A stretch of DNA of 64,000 nt from 21-14-0-10-47-8 sp966211795 (GTDB taxonomy: Bacteria > Bdellovibrionota > Bdellovibrionia > Bdellovibrionales > Bdellovibrionaceae), in assembly GCA_966211795.1 (NCBI GenBank), contig CBIHNW010000007.1, positions 62,001 through 126,000 on the forward strand. Direction: 5' to 3'. The position numbers and the translations under genes were made by a program. Numbering within the stretch: position 1 is the stretch's first letter; each line of letters starts with the position of its first letter. The notes under the pieces were generated by a model. That model had not been told where the DNA came from, made no database searches, and was given only the letters and a program-made list of their open reading frames with translations. Positions 51,957 through 60,791 of this stretch are shown here, one piece after another.

Positions 51957-52638
51957 CTTGCGCAGCCGCCTTGAACAGTGAAGCCAAACGTTTTTGTGTT
52001 TTGTCGGCAACAACCAAGGTCGCCTGCTCGTTGATCGTCTTCGCCAGTTGGATTTCCGACGAAGAAACGGTGAAATGAATTCCCGAAATCGCGCCCTGAA
52101 TGACATGATTTTTTCCCTGAAGCGGGAAAGGTCCTTCGTAGATTTTCTCGCGAAGAGAAAACTGATGGTCCTCGCTCTCGGCCAAAGAAAAACGCTCATC
52201 TTGCAGAGCCGCCAGTTGTTTTTCTTTCGCGAATTGGAATCGATTCTCGCGCGAAGAAACTTCAACCGAAGGTTGAGCAGAATATGGCACCGAAGGTTGA
52301 GCGAAGTCTTGCACCGACTGTTGCGCAGGATTTTCCTCCGAAGAGGGAGCAAAATCTTGCGCGTGCGGTGAAGGAGAAAATTGGGGAGTTGAGCTAGAGT
52401 TCAGCGTGCTTCCTGCACTTGACACTCTTTGAGTGAATCTCAGCGTCGACCTGCTTTCGCCAATCCTTGGCGTTTGCTGACCTATTGCCTCTGTTTCCTG
52501 CGTGAAATGAGATTGATCAAACCGTCCTTGGTTCTCGATCTCTAACTCACCCTCCCCGCGCTCGAAGCCCATCCATAGACTGCGAGCGGATACTTTTATT
52601 TTATTAAACTTTGTGTCAAATCCAAAATTCTTTTTCAT
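51937..52638 (-). CDS. Unknown protein encoded between flgI and flgJ
   Basis: 233 residues, no signal peptide. The middle (about 70-135) is Ser/Pro/Gln-rich with repeated QDFAP/QPSV units; the C-terminal 70 residues look folded (VIQGAISGIHFTVSSSEIQL). The start overlaps the flgI stop by 4 bp and its end overlaps flgJ, so it is an integral member of the rod/ring operon. FliK-like length or secretion roles are speculation. Confidence 0.65.
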   Translation of the reverse strand: MKKNFGFDTKFNKIKVSARSLWMGFERGEGELEIENQGRFDQSHFTQETEAIGQQTPRIGESRSTLRFTQRVSSAGSTLNSSSTPQFSPSPHAQDFAPSSEENPAQQSVQDFAQPSVPYSAQPSVEVSSRENRFQFAKEKQLAALQDERFSLAESEDHQFSLREKIYEGPFPLQGKNHVIQGAISGIHFTVSSSEIQLAKTINEQATLVVADKTQKRLASLFKAAAQDEDSAV

Positions 52639-53645
52639 AAAACTTCAAGCTCCCCGTGCAAAGCTCCAGCTGCCTTAATGGACTGAAGTATTGAAATCAG
52701 GTCTTTAGGTGTGACGCCAAGCTTGTTGAGCGCCTGGACTAGATCCCCCACACTCACGCCCGAATCCAAAACCATGACCTTTTCCTCAGCCGCGTCCTTG
52801 CCGGCTTTCCCGTCTTTGCCGCCCACTTTCACGGATAAATTTCCGTGCGCGATGGCGACCCTTGAGACTTTCACTTTGTCACCAATGATCACGGTGCCCG
52901 TTCTTTCATTCACGATCACGCGCGCTTTCGAATCGGGATTGATCTCGATGGCTTCGATCGTCGCCAGCAATTCCACGCCACGTCCTTCGTAAGCAAAGGG
53001 CGTCACCACGTCGATGGTGCCCGCGTCTTTGGCGGTTGCGTACTGACCGCCCAGCTCTTTATTGATCGTCAAAATCGTGCGTGCGGCCGTGATGAAATCT
53101 GGATTGTGCAAAGTCAGCCGGTACATTTTTCGCGAAGAGAAATCCGCGCCGACATCTTTTTCGATGATCGCCCCGTTCGGAATTCGCGCCACCGTCGTGA
53201 ACGCATTTTTGCCATCACCACCGATGATCGCCGATCCTTGCGCCACCGCGTAGATTTGCTCGTTCGCGGCCCGTAAAGGAGTTTGCAAGAGCGTTCCGCC
53301 CTCGAGCGAAGAAGCATCGCCCAACGCATTCACCGTGATGTCCATTGGATTTCCGGCTTTGCCGAATGGCGGAAGCGTGGCCGTGACGATCACCGCCGCG
53401 ACGTTTTTACTTTCCACCGCTTGCGCATCGAGCTTCACGCCCAGCTTATCGAGCATGCGGGCCGTGGACTTGCTGGTGAATTCGGCTTTGCCGTCACCCG
53501 TGCCCTTTAGACCCACCATGATTCCGTAACCAATCAATTGATTTTCACGCACCCCGCGGATGCTGGAGATGTCTTTCAAGCGCGCCGCAAAGCTGCTCGA
53601 GGCCAATAGCACCGTCATTAAACTGAGACATAGCAAATGTCGCAT
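52635..53645 (-). CDS. flgI: Flagellar P-ring protein FlgI
   Basis: 336 residues with signal peptide (about 1-19, SFAAR). RLKDISSIRGVRENQLIGYG at the mature N-terminus and VIVNERTGTVIIGDKVKVS are FlgI signatures. It polymerises around the rod in the peptidoglycan layer. Length is slightly short of the 350-370 common elsewhere. It starts one base inside the flgH stop. Confidence 0.95.
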   Translation of the reverse strand: MRHLLCLSLMTVLLASSSFAARLKDISSIRGVRENQLIGYGIMVGLKGTGDGKAEFTSKSTARMLDKLGVKLDAQAVESKNVAAVIVTATLPPFGKAGNPMDITVNALGDASSLEGGTLLQTPLRAANEQIYAVAQGSAIIGGDGKNAFTTVARIPNGAIIEKDVGADFSSRKMYRLTLHNPDFITAARTILTINKELGGQYATAKDAGTIDVVTPFAYEGRGVELLATIEAIEINPDSKARVIVNERTGTVIIGDKVKVSRVAIAHGNLSVKVGGKDGKAGKDAAEEKVMVLDSGVSVGDLVQALNKLGVTPKDLISILQSIKAAGALHGELEVL

Positions 53646-54397
53646 TATTGTTGGCTCCTTCGAATGCTGACCACGTCGTATTGCGGATCCAAAAGTTTCG
53701 ACGAGCTCACACCTTCATCATTGAAATCTTCCGGACGAATCAATCCGGTCACGATCACTTTGTACTCACGCTTGCCAATCATGAAAGGCTGCGCGCCCTT
53801 GATGCGGTAATTTCCATCCGGCAGGCGCTCGACGATGCGGGTGGGAACGGCGCCGATGTCCAAAGGCTCTTCCTTGTCGTCTTTTTTCTCGCTGGCCGGA
53901 GCCCGGCTCTCTTCAGGCTTTTTCGGATTCGGATTGTTGTCGGCCAATGTCGGCTGCGCTGGCTGATTCGCCTTCAGCTCTTCTTCTTCCAACTGCTTCA
54001 ACAGTTTTTTGATGACGCTGACTTTGGTTTCGATTTGTTTTTGCGCGGTACCTTCGACCTTCACGTTTAACAAATCACCCTCTTTGCGGGATTTGTTCTG
54101 CGAAAAAAGATAAGCGCCCTGGCCTTCACCGACCCACATGCTGCCGGCGTTCGAACCCAAGTCAGATTCTTCTTCCATGCGTGATTTGGTCATCTTGCGG
54201 TACTGACGGTCCGAAGGATTGAGCACATTCGGCGTCTCGGAAAATTTGGTCAAAGGCTTTTCTTCCTGGGTGGTCACCGACTTTGCGGGTCCATCGTGAA
54301 AGCCCATCCAATCTTGCAAAGTGCTGCAGCCCGTGTTCATCAAGCCGACGATCACCATCAGCATGAACAGGGCCTGAAAGAAAATGCTTCGTTTCAT
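53645..54397 (-). CDS. flgH: Flagellar L-ring lipoprotein FlgH
   Basis: 250 residues from the ATG at 54397 (GAGAGG upstream). Lipobox MNTGC. Family motifs include SMWVGEGQGAYLFSQNKSRK and GDLLNVKVEGTAQK, and FMIGKREYKVIVTGLIRPED near the end. A Lys/Glu-rich insertion lies in the middle. An upstream ATG at 54418, overlapping flgA, is less likely as it would displace the lipoprotein signal. Confidence 0.93.
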   Translation of the reverse strand: MKRSIFFQALFMLMVIVGLMNTGCSTLQDWMGFHDGPAKSVTTQEEKPLTKFSETPNVLNPSDRQYRKMTKSRMEEESDLGSNAGSMWVGEGQGAYLFSQNKSRKEGDLLNVKVEGTAQKQIETKVSVIKKLLKQLEEEELKANQPAQPTLADNNPNPKKPEESRAPASEKKDDKEEPLDIGAVPTRIVERLPDGNYRIKGAQPFMIGKREYKVIVTGLIRPEDFNDEGVSSSKLLDPQYDVVSIRRSQQ

Positions 54398-54414
54398 TGG
54401 ACCTCTCTCGTTTC

Positions 54415-55359
54415 TCATTGAACTCGAACCGTGCCTTTTTCGATGAGCACCCCGGATAATAATTTTTGAGTCTCGGAACTTTTCACTTTGATCAAGTCAC
54501 CGATGCTGCCGGACTCTTCGGCCGTACCCGCCGACACCACTTCGAAATTTTCATCGCCAATCAGAATCTTGATGATCTGTCCGCGGGTCGCTGCCGGTTC
54601 TTTTTTCAGATCGCTCATGAACACCGGTTGTCCCATGGTGATGGTGCGCAGGGAAATCTTTCCCGCCAGTTCTTGCAAAGTCGGCGCGCCATCTTTATTG
54701 AAACTCACATTGATTTTTTTCATCTCGACGTCCGCTTCGGAAATGCGTTCACCCGAACGGATCAGGCGTTTCGCCACCGGCGCTTCCTTGAAAAAGGAAA
54801 TCTTTCCCGTCACCCAGTACACCGAGCGGCCCTGCGAGGTCTCGACCTGCAAAGGCAGCAAGAAGCTGCCGGCCGCTTTCAGATTTTGCGTATCGAGGTG
54901 TGTCTGCAGGACCTCTTCGCGGATTTTAAGCTCAGGGATTTTCAAATCATCAAATTCCATGGCGCAATCCGCACAGATGCGCTTGGCTTGCTCTGAAATT
55001 TCACGAACAATGTCACCCGTGTGCAGGTAATTTCTCTGCGCACGCACGCGAACCACGTCTGGAATTTTCATCGACAAGCGCTGCAGGTCCTGAAACGAAA
55101 GTTTTTGTCGCAGGATCAAGGCTAACTCTTCACTTTGAAAGCTTTTTTCTTCCTCGCTGGTGATGGCATCGAAGACCACCAGGTTGTAAATGCGATTGCT
55201 GAGCTCAGTGTCTTGAATCTGACCGGAAATCAAATTGCCCAGCCGAACGGGCTCGCCAACCCGGACCGTGCTCTTTTCCGCGACCCGAACTTCGGCACGC
55301 TCGGCCTGAGCCAACTGGGCCGCGATCAAAATTGAAATCACCGTCAGAAAAAGCTTCAC
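54415..55359 (-). CDS. flgA: Flagellar basal body P-ring formation chaperone FlgA
   Basis: 314 residues with a signal peptide (about 1-19). The C-terminal SAF domain shows RLIRSGERISEADVEMKKI and GQPVFMSDLKKEPA, typical of FlgA. It assists FlgI polymerisation in the periplasm. The N-terminal half is longer than in short FlgA proteins. Confidence 0.9.
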   Translation of the reverse strand: MKLFLTVISILIAAQLAQAERAEVRVAEKSTVRVGEPVRLGNLISGQIQDTELSNRIYNLVVFDAITSEEEKSFQSEELALILRQKLSFQDLQRLSMKIPDVVRVRAQRNYLHTGDIVREISEQAKRICADCAMEFDDLKIPELKIREEVLQTHLDTQNLKAAGSFLLPLQVETSQGRSVYWVTGKISFFKEAPVAKRLIRSGERISEADVEMKKINVSFNKDGAPTLQELAGKISLRTITMGQPVFMSDLKKEPAATRGQIIKILIGDENFEVVSAGTAEESGSIGDLIKVKSSETQKLLSGVLIEKGTVRVQ

Positions 55360-55374
55360 TGTTTACGACCTCTG

Positions 55375-56160
55375 TTATTTCAGATTATTCACTGTTTGCA
55401 GCATTTGATCCGCCGCCTGGATCGCTTTCGAGTTGGTCTCGTAAGCACGCTGGGCGGTGATCATATTCACCATTTCGTCGGCGATATTGACGTTGCTGCC
55501 TTCGACTTGTCCCTGCGCCAAATATCCCGTTCCCTGCAATCCAGGACGGGTCGTGATCGCTTGACCACTGGCCGGCGTTTGCATGAAAAGATTTTTACCG
55601 ATCGAGCGCAGGCCCGCCGGATTGACGAAATTCACGATGTCGATCTGTCCGACCGTTTGCGGAGGATCATTCAGATTCTGGATGATCTTCACTTCACCAG
55701 TTGAAGAGATCTCAACACCGGCCGCATCGGCAGGGATCGTGATTTCGGGCTGCAAGGCGTTGCCATTGCGGTCGATCAATTTGCCGGATGGATCGCGTTT
55801 GAAAGCTCCATCACGAGTGTAACCAACCTGTCCATCCGGAGTTTGCATTTGAAAAAAGCCAGAACCCTCAATCTGAATATCGAATGGGTTCTTTGTGACA
55901 ATAGAGGAGCCATGCGAGAAATCTTTTTGCACGGCACCTGTTTTCACACCAAGACCGACTTGGACGCCGGTCGGAGACACCGAATTCAGGCCCGTCGCTT
56001 GCCCCGGGTCTTTCTGAGTCTGGTACATGAGATCTTCGAATTCCGCGCGGGATTTTTTAAATCCGTTGGTGGAGATATTCGCCAAGTTATTGGCCAAGAC
56101 ATCCAAATTCTGCTGCTGTGCTTGCATGCCCGTTGCGGCCGTATTCAGTGCTCTAATCAT
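55375..56160 (-). CDS. flgG: Flagellar distal rod protein FlgG
   Basis: 261 residues. ALNTAATGMQAQQQNLDVLA and NNLANISTNGFKKSRAEF at the N-terminus and EGSNVNIADEMVNMITAQRA plus the terminal DQMLQTVNNL are FlgG signatures. Length matches the family. It follows flgF by 11 bp. Confidence 0.96.
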   Translation of the reverse strand: MIRALNTAATGMQAQQQNLDVLANNLANISTNGFKKSRAEFEDLMYQTQKDPGQATGLNSVSPTGVQVGLGVKTGAVQKDFSHGSSIVTKNPFDIQIEGSGFFQMQTPDGQVGYTRDGAFKRDPSGKLIDRNGNALQPEITIPADAAGVEISSTGEVKIIQNLNDPPQTVGQIDIVNFVNPAGLRSIGKNLFMQTPASGQAITTRPGLQGTGYLAQGQVEGSNVNIADEMVNMITAQRAYETNSKAIQAADQMLQTVNNLK

Positions 56161-56171
56161 TTCTCATCCCC

Positions 56172-56987
56172 CTACTTTATGCTTCCGACTGTATTGATCA
56201 GCTTGTCCGACATCGTGTCGTAAGCCTGGATCGCCTTTTGCGTGCTCTCGAAAGTTCGCGTGGTGGCGATCATGTCCGTCATTTCTTGCACGACATTAAC
56301 GTTGCTCATCTCGATGAAACCTTGTTTCAGCGATGGGTTGGCGACGTTGGTGACTTCGGGCAGAGCATTTTTTTTAAACTCGTACAAAGAGCCGCCGATT
56401 TTGCTGATGCTGTCCTTCTTTGGAATATCAACCAAAGCGATGCGACCAATAATCTGATCGCCTTCGAACACATCACCCGAATCCGAAATCGTCAGCGGCG
56501 CTTGACCGGTGATCTTGAACACCCGATCGGCGGGATCCGTTCCTTCGGGAGCATTCTTTAAAACCGGATGACCGTCTTTGGTCACCAGTTGGCCATTGCC
56601 GTCGAGCTTGAAAGAACCCAGGCGCGAATACTTCACTCCCTGCGGAGTGGCGACTTCAAAAAATCCCGAACCATCGATGGCGACATCCAGCGGAGCACCG
56701 GTCGCGCGCAAACTGCCCTGAGTGAAATTGGTGTATGTGCCAGCAGTATCGACGAAACTTTTATCCCCGCCCTGCATGTCGTAAAAACTTTCGATCGAAG
56801 CCGGCACCTTCGGAACTTGGATCACGCTCGGCATCTTTTCATTCGCCGTCAGATACTCTTTGAAAATCTGTTGGTCTTTTTTGAATGCGGGGGTGTTGAC
56901 GTTGGCAAGATTATTGGCAATCGTATCCAGTCTTTGGGACTGAGCCATGGCGCCGCTCAATGCCGTGTAGACTCCTTTTGTGCTCAT
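56172..56987 (-). CDS. flgF: Flagellar proximal rod protein FlgF
   Basis: 271 residues from the ATG at 56987, which has a perfect AGGAGGGG ribosome site. N-terminal GVYTALSGAMAQSQRLDTIA with ANNLANVNTPAFKKD, and C-terminal MSNVNVVQEMTDMIATTRTF. First gene of the rod/ring operon, with a sigma-54-like promoter immediately upstream. Confidence 0.94.
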   Translation of the reverse strand: MSTKGVYTALSGAMAQSQRLDTIANNLANVNTPAFKKDQQIFKEYLTANEKMPSVIQVPKVPASIESFYDMQGGDKSFVDTAGTYTNFTQGSLRATGAPLDVAIDGSGFFEVATPQGVKYSRLGSFKLDGNGQLVTKDGHPVLKNAPEGTDPADRVFKITGQAPLTISDSGDVFEGDQIIGRIALVDIPKKDSISKIGGSLYEFKKNALPEVTNVANPSLKQGFIEMSNVNVVQEMTDMIATTRTFESTQKAIQAYDTMSDKLINTVGSIK

Positions 56988-57012
56988 GCCACCCCTCCTG
57001 TCTGCAGAACAG

Positions 57013-57028
57013 AGCAACGGCTGTGCCG
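57013..57028 (-). promoter_or_regulatory. Candidate sigma-54 (RpoN) promoter of the flgF operon
   Basis: On the minus strand CGGCAC-AGCCG-TTGCT matches GGCAC-N5-TTGC of the -24/-12 class in every key base, with exact spacing. The predicted transcript would start about 15 nt before the flgF ATG, leaving the SD as the leader. Confidence 0.6.
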
Positions 57029-57221
57029 AACGCAAACCAGACTTGGCTTCCGTCGAGATCTCATCAACTGGCCCTTTGGAATTTTCAATTCTCGACCGAT
57101 ACGTTGGCGCTGACCGCAACACGCCGGACTTTCGCCAAGCTTTCCACCGCCGATCTTTTGTCAAAGATTCGGGCGAGACCGTCAAAATATTTACTATGTG
57201 AAATTTCTTGCGCCAGACATA

Positions 57222-58229
57222 ATGGATGAGATGAAACTTGCGCCGACCTCTTTGATGTTCCTCTTCATCTGCATGATTTTCTTTGCGTCCGGCGCAGGCG
57301 CCGCGATCCCACCATCATCGACCCCAAAGAATTTTGTTTTGAAACCGGGCTCAAGCGCGCCTTCCGAATCAGCCGAAATCGGTCCCACATTGTCTTTGAA
57401 AGAAAGATTGCAGGCACGGATGAAACGCGCGCCGGCTGCGGGTTCCGCGTCGTTGATCTTTGACCTGCCGGTCACCTACAATCGTCGCGTCAGTTTTTGG
57501 ATCAGCTATTTTCAGGACAAAGGCAAAGCCTGGTTTCGCGATTGGCTCGAGCGCTCGACCAAGTACATGCCCTTCATCCAGAAAGAATTGAAAAACGCGG
57601 GCCTACCGCAAGACCTTGCTTTCATGGTGATGATCGAGAGCGGATTTTTGCCCAATGCCGTCAGCCACGCCGAAGCGGTCGGTCCTTGGCAATTCATTTC
57701 ATCGACGGGTCAGCGCTATGGTTTGAAACAAGCCTGGTGGATTGACGAGCGTCGCGATTTGAAAAAGAGCACCCTCGCCGCGATCAAATATTTGAAAGAC
57801 CTGCATGACGAGTTCGGCTCTTGGTATCTGGTCGCCGCCAGCTACAACATGGGCGAAGGCGGATTGCGACGACAGATCAAAAAGTACAACACCAAAGACT
57901 TTTGGACCCTGGCCAAGCTCGGCGCTCTCCCGCAGGAAACGACGGACTATGTTCCCAAAATTTTAGCGGCGATGATGATCGCGAAATCCCCGAGCCTGTA
58001 CGGCTTTCGCGATCTCTCACAATTTGAAACATTGGATTACGAATTGGTCTCGGCCCCCGGCGGCACTGACCTGAAAGACCTGGCCGACCGCTTAGGCATC
58101 ACGTCGAAATCGCTGAAAGACCTAAACGCCGAGTTGGTCCTGGGCTACGTTCCCACCCAAGTCTCTCGCCACTTCATCCGTGTCCCCAAAGGCTCCACCG
58201 CCATGGTCGACGAAATTTTGCGCCGGTGA
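57222..58229 (+). CDS. Exported lytic transglycosylase (SLT domain) with LysM-like tail
   Basis: About 335 residues; the start is uncertain among GTG 57198, ATG 57222 and ATG 57231. Signal sequence TSLMFLFICMIFFASGAGA. SLT domain: catalytic Glu in MVMIESGFLPNAVS, EAVGPWQFI, and AASYNMGEGGLRRQ. The C-terminus (TDLKDLADRLGITSKSLKDL to HFIRVPKG) resembles a LysM. Divergent from the flgF operon, so it may be flagellum-associated or simply a second MltD-like enzyme. Confidence 0.88.
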   Translation: MDEMKLAPTSLMFLFICMIFFASGAGAAIPPSSTPKNFVLKPGSSAPSESAEIGPTLSLKERLQARMKRAPAAGSASLIFDLPVTYNRRVSFWISYFQDKGKAWFRDWLERSTKYMPFIQKELKNAGLPQDLAFMVMIESGFLPNAVSHAEAVGPWQFISSTGQRYGLKQAWWIDERRDLKKSTLAAIKYLKDLHDEFGSWYLVAASYNMGEGGLRRQIKKYNTKDFWTLAKLGALPQETTDYVPKILAAMMIAKSPSLYGFRDLSQFETLDYELVSAPGGTDLKDLADRLGITSKSLKDLNAELVLGYVPTQVSRHFIRVPKGSTAMVDEILRR

Positions 58230-58335
58230 TTTCCTAAATCTGCACGCGCCTGGATAAAGTGACATCCGACATCCGGGCACAGCACTCCCGCAAGCTGCCG
58301 CAACGTCAGTCTGTTGAGATCATTTCGACCTCCAC

Positions 58336-58363
58336 TTCTTGTCTACTGATTCGTAGACAAGAA
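58336..58363. other. 10-bp perfect hairpin before aspartokinase
   Basis: TTCTTGTCTA and TAGACAAGAA pair perfectly around an 8-nt loop. It lies in the 309-bp gap between the transglycosylase and aspartokinase genes, where no gene is seen. No T-tract follows and I could not match it to a lysine riboswitch. Confidence 0.45.
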
Positions 58364-58538
58364 AGCGAGTGAAGACCCCAGTTCGAGCGGTCCAAGTCAG
58401 ACAGGCACAATGCCAAGGAAACAGCGCGAAATCTTTGAAGTGACCGATACCGCCGAGAACCCGGAGGGCCGCCCTTGCAGCACACGACCCCGCCCGCCAG
58501 GGATTGCCCTGGCCGACAATCTGAGCGAAGATGCCCAG

Positions 58539-59735
58539 ATGTCCAAATCCAAAATCATTGTGCAGAAATATGGCGGCGCCACCTTGGCTGATCCGCAGAA
58601 GGTGAAAGCGGTCGCGCAGCGACTGTGCGAACTTTCATCCGAAGGCACAAAGGTTGTCGCCGTGGTTTCGGCCATGGGGAAAACGACCAACCAGCTGATC
58701 GAGCTAGCGCAACAGGTTTCCAAGCGCCCCAACCGCCGCGAGATGGACATGCTCCTGACCACCGGCGAGCGCATCAGCATGGCCTTGGTGAGCATGGCTT
58801 TGCACGATCTCGGGTGCCAGGCGATCAGCTTCACCGGCAGCCAGGCCGGAATCCTGACCGATCATTCGCACGTCAATGCATTCATTCAAGACGTGAAAGC
58901 GTTCCGGGTCGAAGAGGCCCTGAACGAAGGCAAGGTCGTCGTCTTAGCCGGCTTTCAAGGTGTCTCACCAAAGACCAAAGAGATCACGACTCTGGGTCGC
59001 GGTGGAACAGATACGACCGCGGTCGCGATGGCCGCTTACCTGAAAGCCGAAGCCTGCGAAATTCTGAAAGACGTACCGGCCGTCTTTACGGCCGACCCCA
59101 ATCTGGTGAAAGACGCCCGCATCCTGCACCAGCTCAATTACGATCAAATGCTCGAGATGACTTATTGGGGAGCCAAGGTCCTGCACTATCGCAGCGTGGA
59201 GCTCGCGAAAAAGAAAAATATCAAATTGTATATCGGACCGGCAGCCAAAAAGACCAAAGAAGGCACTTGGGTGCAAGAGGGAAATCAGATGTTCGAAACT
59301 GCGCAAATCATGGCCATCAATTCACATGAACGGGTTCTCGAGGTGCAATCGACGAAACTGTCCGCCGCGGATGCGCTTGAAAAATTGCAAACCCTGTTCA
59401 ACGAAAAAGAAATCGCCTTCCCGCAAATTCTGCAAATCCACACGCAGAAAGAAAAGACATTCTTGTACCTCACCGGCCCGCAAGAAATCCTGACCGCGAT
59501 CGAGAAAGAACTCGAAGAGGAAAAAGAATTCAAGCTGGGCCAAGACAAGCTCTCCAGCATCACCGCGACTTGCACCGGCAGCACCTCGGCCGATGTCGTG
59601 CAAAAAATCCTGACCACTCTGGAAAGCAAGAAAATTTCGGTGCTGATGACCATGCAATCTGCCATGAGCGCAACGGTCCTGGTGCCCCACAGCCTGCGCG
59701 AAAAAGCGATCAAGGAACTGCACGCTCTGATCTAA
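58539..59735 (+). CDS. lysC: Aspartokinase
   Basis: 398 residues from the ATG at 58539, where the family start IIVQKYGGATLADPQ lies; an in-frame ATG at 58410 would add 43 atypical residues. TTGERISMAL, GRGGTDTTAVAMAAY and TADPNLV are in the kinase domain, and two ACT domains form the C-terminus, the usual allosteric site for lysine or threonine. It phosphorylates aspartate for Lys/Thr/Met and DAP synthesis. Confidence 0.94.
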   Translation: MSKSKIIVQKYGGATLADPQKVKAVAQRLCELSSEGTKVVAVVSAMGKTTNQLIELAQQVSKRPNRREMDMLLTTGERISMALVSMALHDLGCQAISFTGSQAGILTDHSHVNAFIQDVKAFRVEEALNEGKVVVLAGFQGVSPKTKEITTLGRGGTDTTAVAMAAYLKAEACEILKDVPAVFTADPNLVKDARILHQLNYDQMLEMTYWGAKVLHYRSVELAKKKNIKLYIGPAAKKTKEGTWVQEGNQMFETAQIMAINSHERVLEVQSTKLSAADALEKLQTLFNEKEIAFPQILQIHTQKEKTFLYLTGPQEILTAIEKELEEEKEFKLGQDKLSSITATCTGSTSADVVQKILTTLESKKISVLMTMQSAMSATVLVPHSLREKAIKELHALI

Positions 59736-59846
59736 GCTTCCCTGAAACGCCAGAATCACTTTGCATAAAGCGAAGCATTTCATCCCAAGAATCGATTTTT
59801 ATTTCGACCGGAAACTCTTTAGCATCTGGAACAGAAGGCGGTCGTT

Positions 59847-60791
59847 ATGGGAAATCTGGTTTCTGATATTTCAGTGGTGCCTGCAGGGCTGTGGATGGTT
59901 TTCTCGGCCGGCATTCTGGTTCTGCTATTGATTGACCTCAGTCTTTTCGGTCGCAGCACTCACCAAATTTCAAAACGCGCTTCGTTGATCGAAACCGCAT
60001 TGTGGATTTCCGTGGCACTGGCCTTCAATCTCTGGTTCGGCATGACCTACGGAAAAGAGCTGGGGGTCGAGTTCCTGACCGGTTACTTGCTCGAGAAAAG
60101 TCTCAGCGTCGACAATCTGTTCGTGATCCTGCTGATCTTCAGCTCATTCCGCATTCCCACCGAGCATCAACACCGCGTATTGTTTTACGGTGTCCTTGGC
60201 GCCATCATCCTGCGGGCATTTTTCATCATCGTCGGCGCCCAGCTGCTGCAATCCTTCCACTGGATTTTGTACATATTCGGCGCGATCCTGGTACTGACCG
60301 CAGTCAAATTTCTGCGCGAGTCCGATGCGAAACAAGACGCCAGCGAAAGCACGACAATCCGCTTGATCAAAAAATTCCTACCCTCGACCGACAAATTGCA
60401 CGGCCGAAATTTCTTTGCCGTCGAGAATGGCATTCGCAAGATGACGCCGCTATTTTTAGCTCTCGTCGTGATTGAGCTCACCGATCTGGTGCTTGCGGTG
60501 GATTCGATTCCGGCGGTTTTTGCCGTCACTCGGGACGCCTTCGTTGCATTTGCTTCGAACATCCTGGCGATTTTAGGTCTTCGGGCTTTGTACTTTGTGT
60601 TGGCGGATTGGGTTGAAAAACTGAGATATCTCAAACCTGGCTTGGCCGCCATTCTGGGTTTCATCGGTCTTAAGATGTTGCTGGCGGATGTGTTGAAAAT
60701 TCCGAGCTGGATCTCTTTGCTGGTGGTCGCCGCCATTCTGACAACCGCGGCTTTAAGCTCGTGGTACGTCAATCGATCAATGAAGCCTTAA
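59847..60791 (+). CDS. TerC/Alx-family membrane protein
   Basis: 314 residues, about nine helices. Signature EKSLSVDNLFVILLIFSSF and ELTDLVLAVDSIPAVFAVTR. TerC proteins are linked to tellurite, manganese and metal handling. No yybP-ykoY-type leader was seen in the 111-bp gap. The stop codon overlaps the convergent gene stop in TTAA. Confidence 0.92.
   Translation: MGNLVSDISVVPAGLWMVFSAGILVLLLIDLSLFGRSTHQISKRASLIETALWISVALAFNLWFGMTYGKELGVEFLTGYLLEKSLSVDNLFVILLIFSSFRIPTEHQHRVLFYGVLGAIILRAFFIIVGAQLLQSFHWILYIFGAILVLTAVKFLRESDAKQDASESTTIRLIKKFLPSTDKLHGRNFFAVENGIRKMTPLFLALVVIELTDLVLAVDSIPAVFAVTRDAFVAFASNILAILGLRALYFVLADWVEKLRYLKPGLAAILGFIGLKMLLADVLKIPSWISLLVVAAILTTAALSSWYVNRSMKP

Noticed and set aside
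58410..58538. N-terminal extension of aspartokinase from ATG 58410
   Set aside because: The 43 extra residues are Pro/Arg-rich and unlike any aspartokinase start; the domain begins right after the ATG at 58539.
59736..59846. Possible yybP-ykoY manganese riboswitch before the TerC gene
   Set aside because: The gap is only 111 bp and none of the conserved riboswitch segments could be found by eye.
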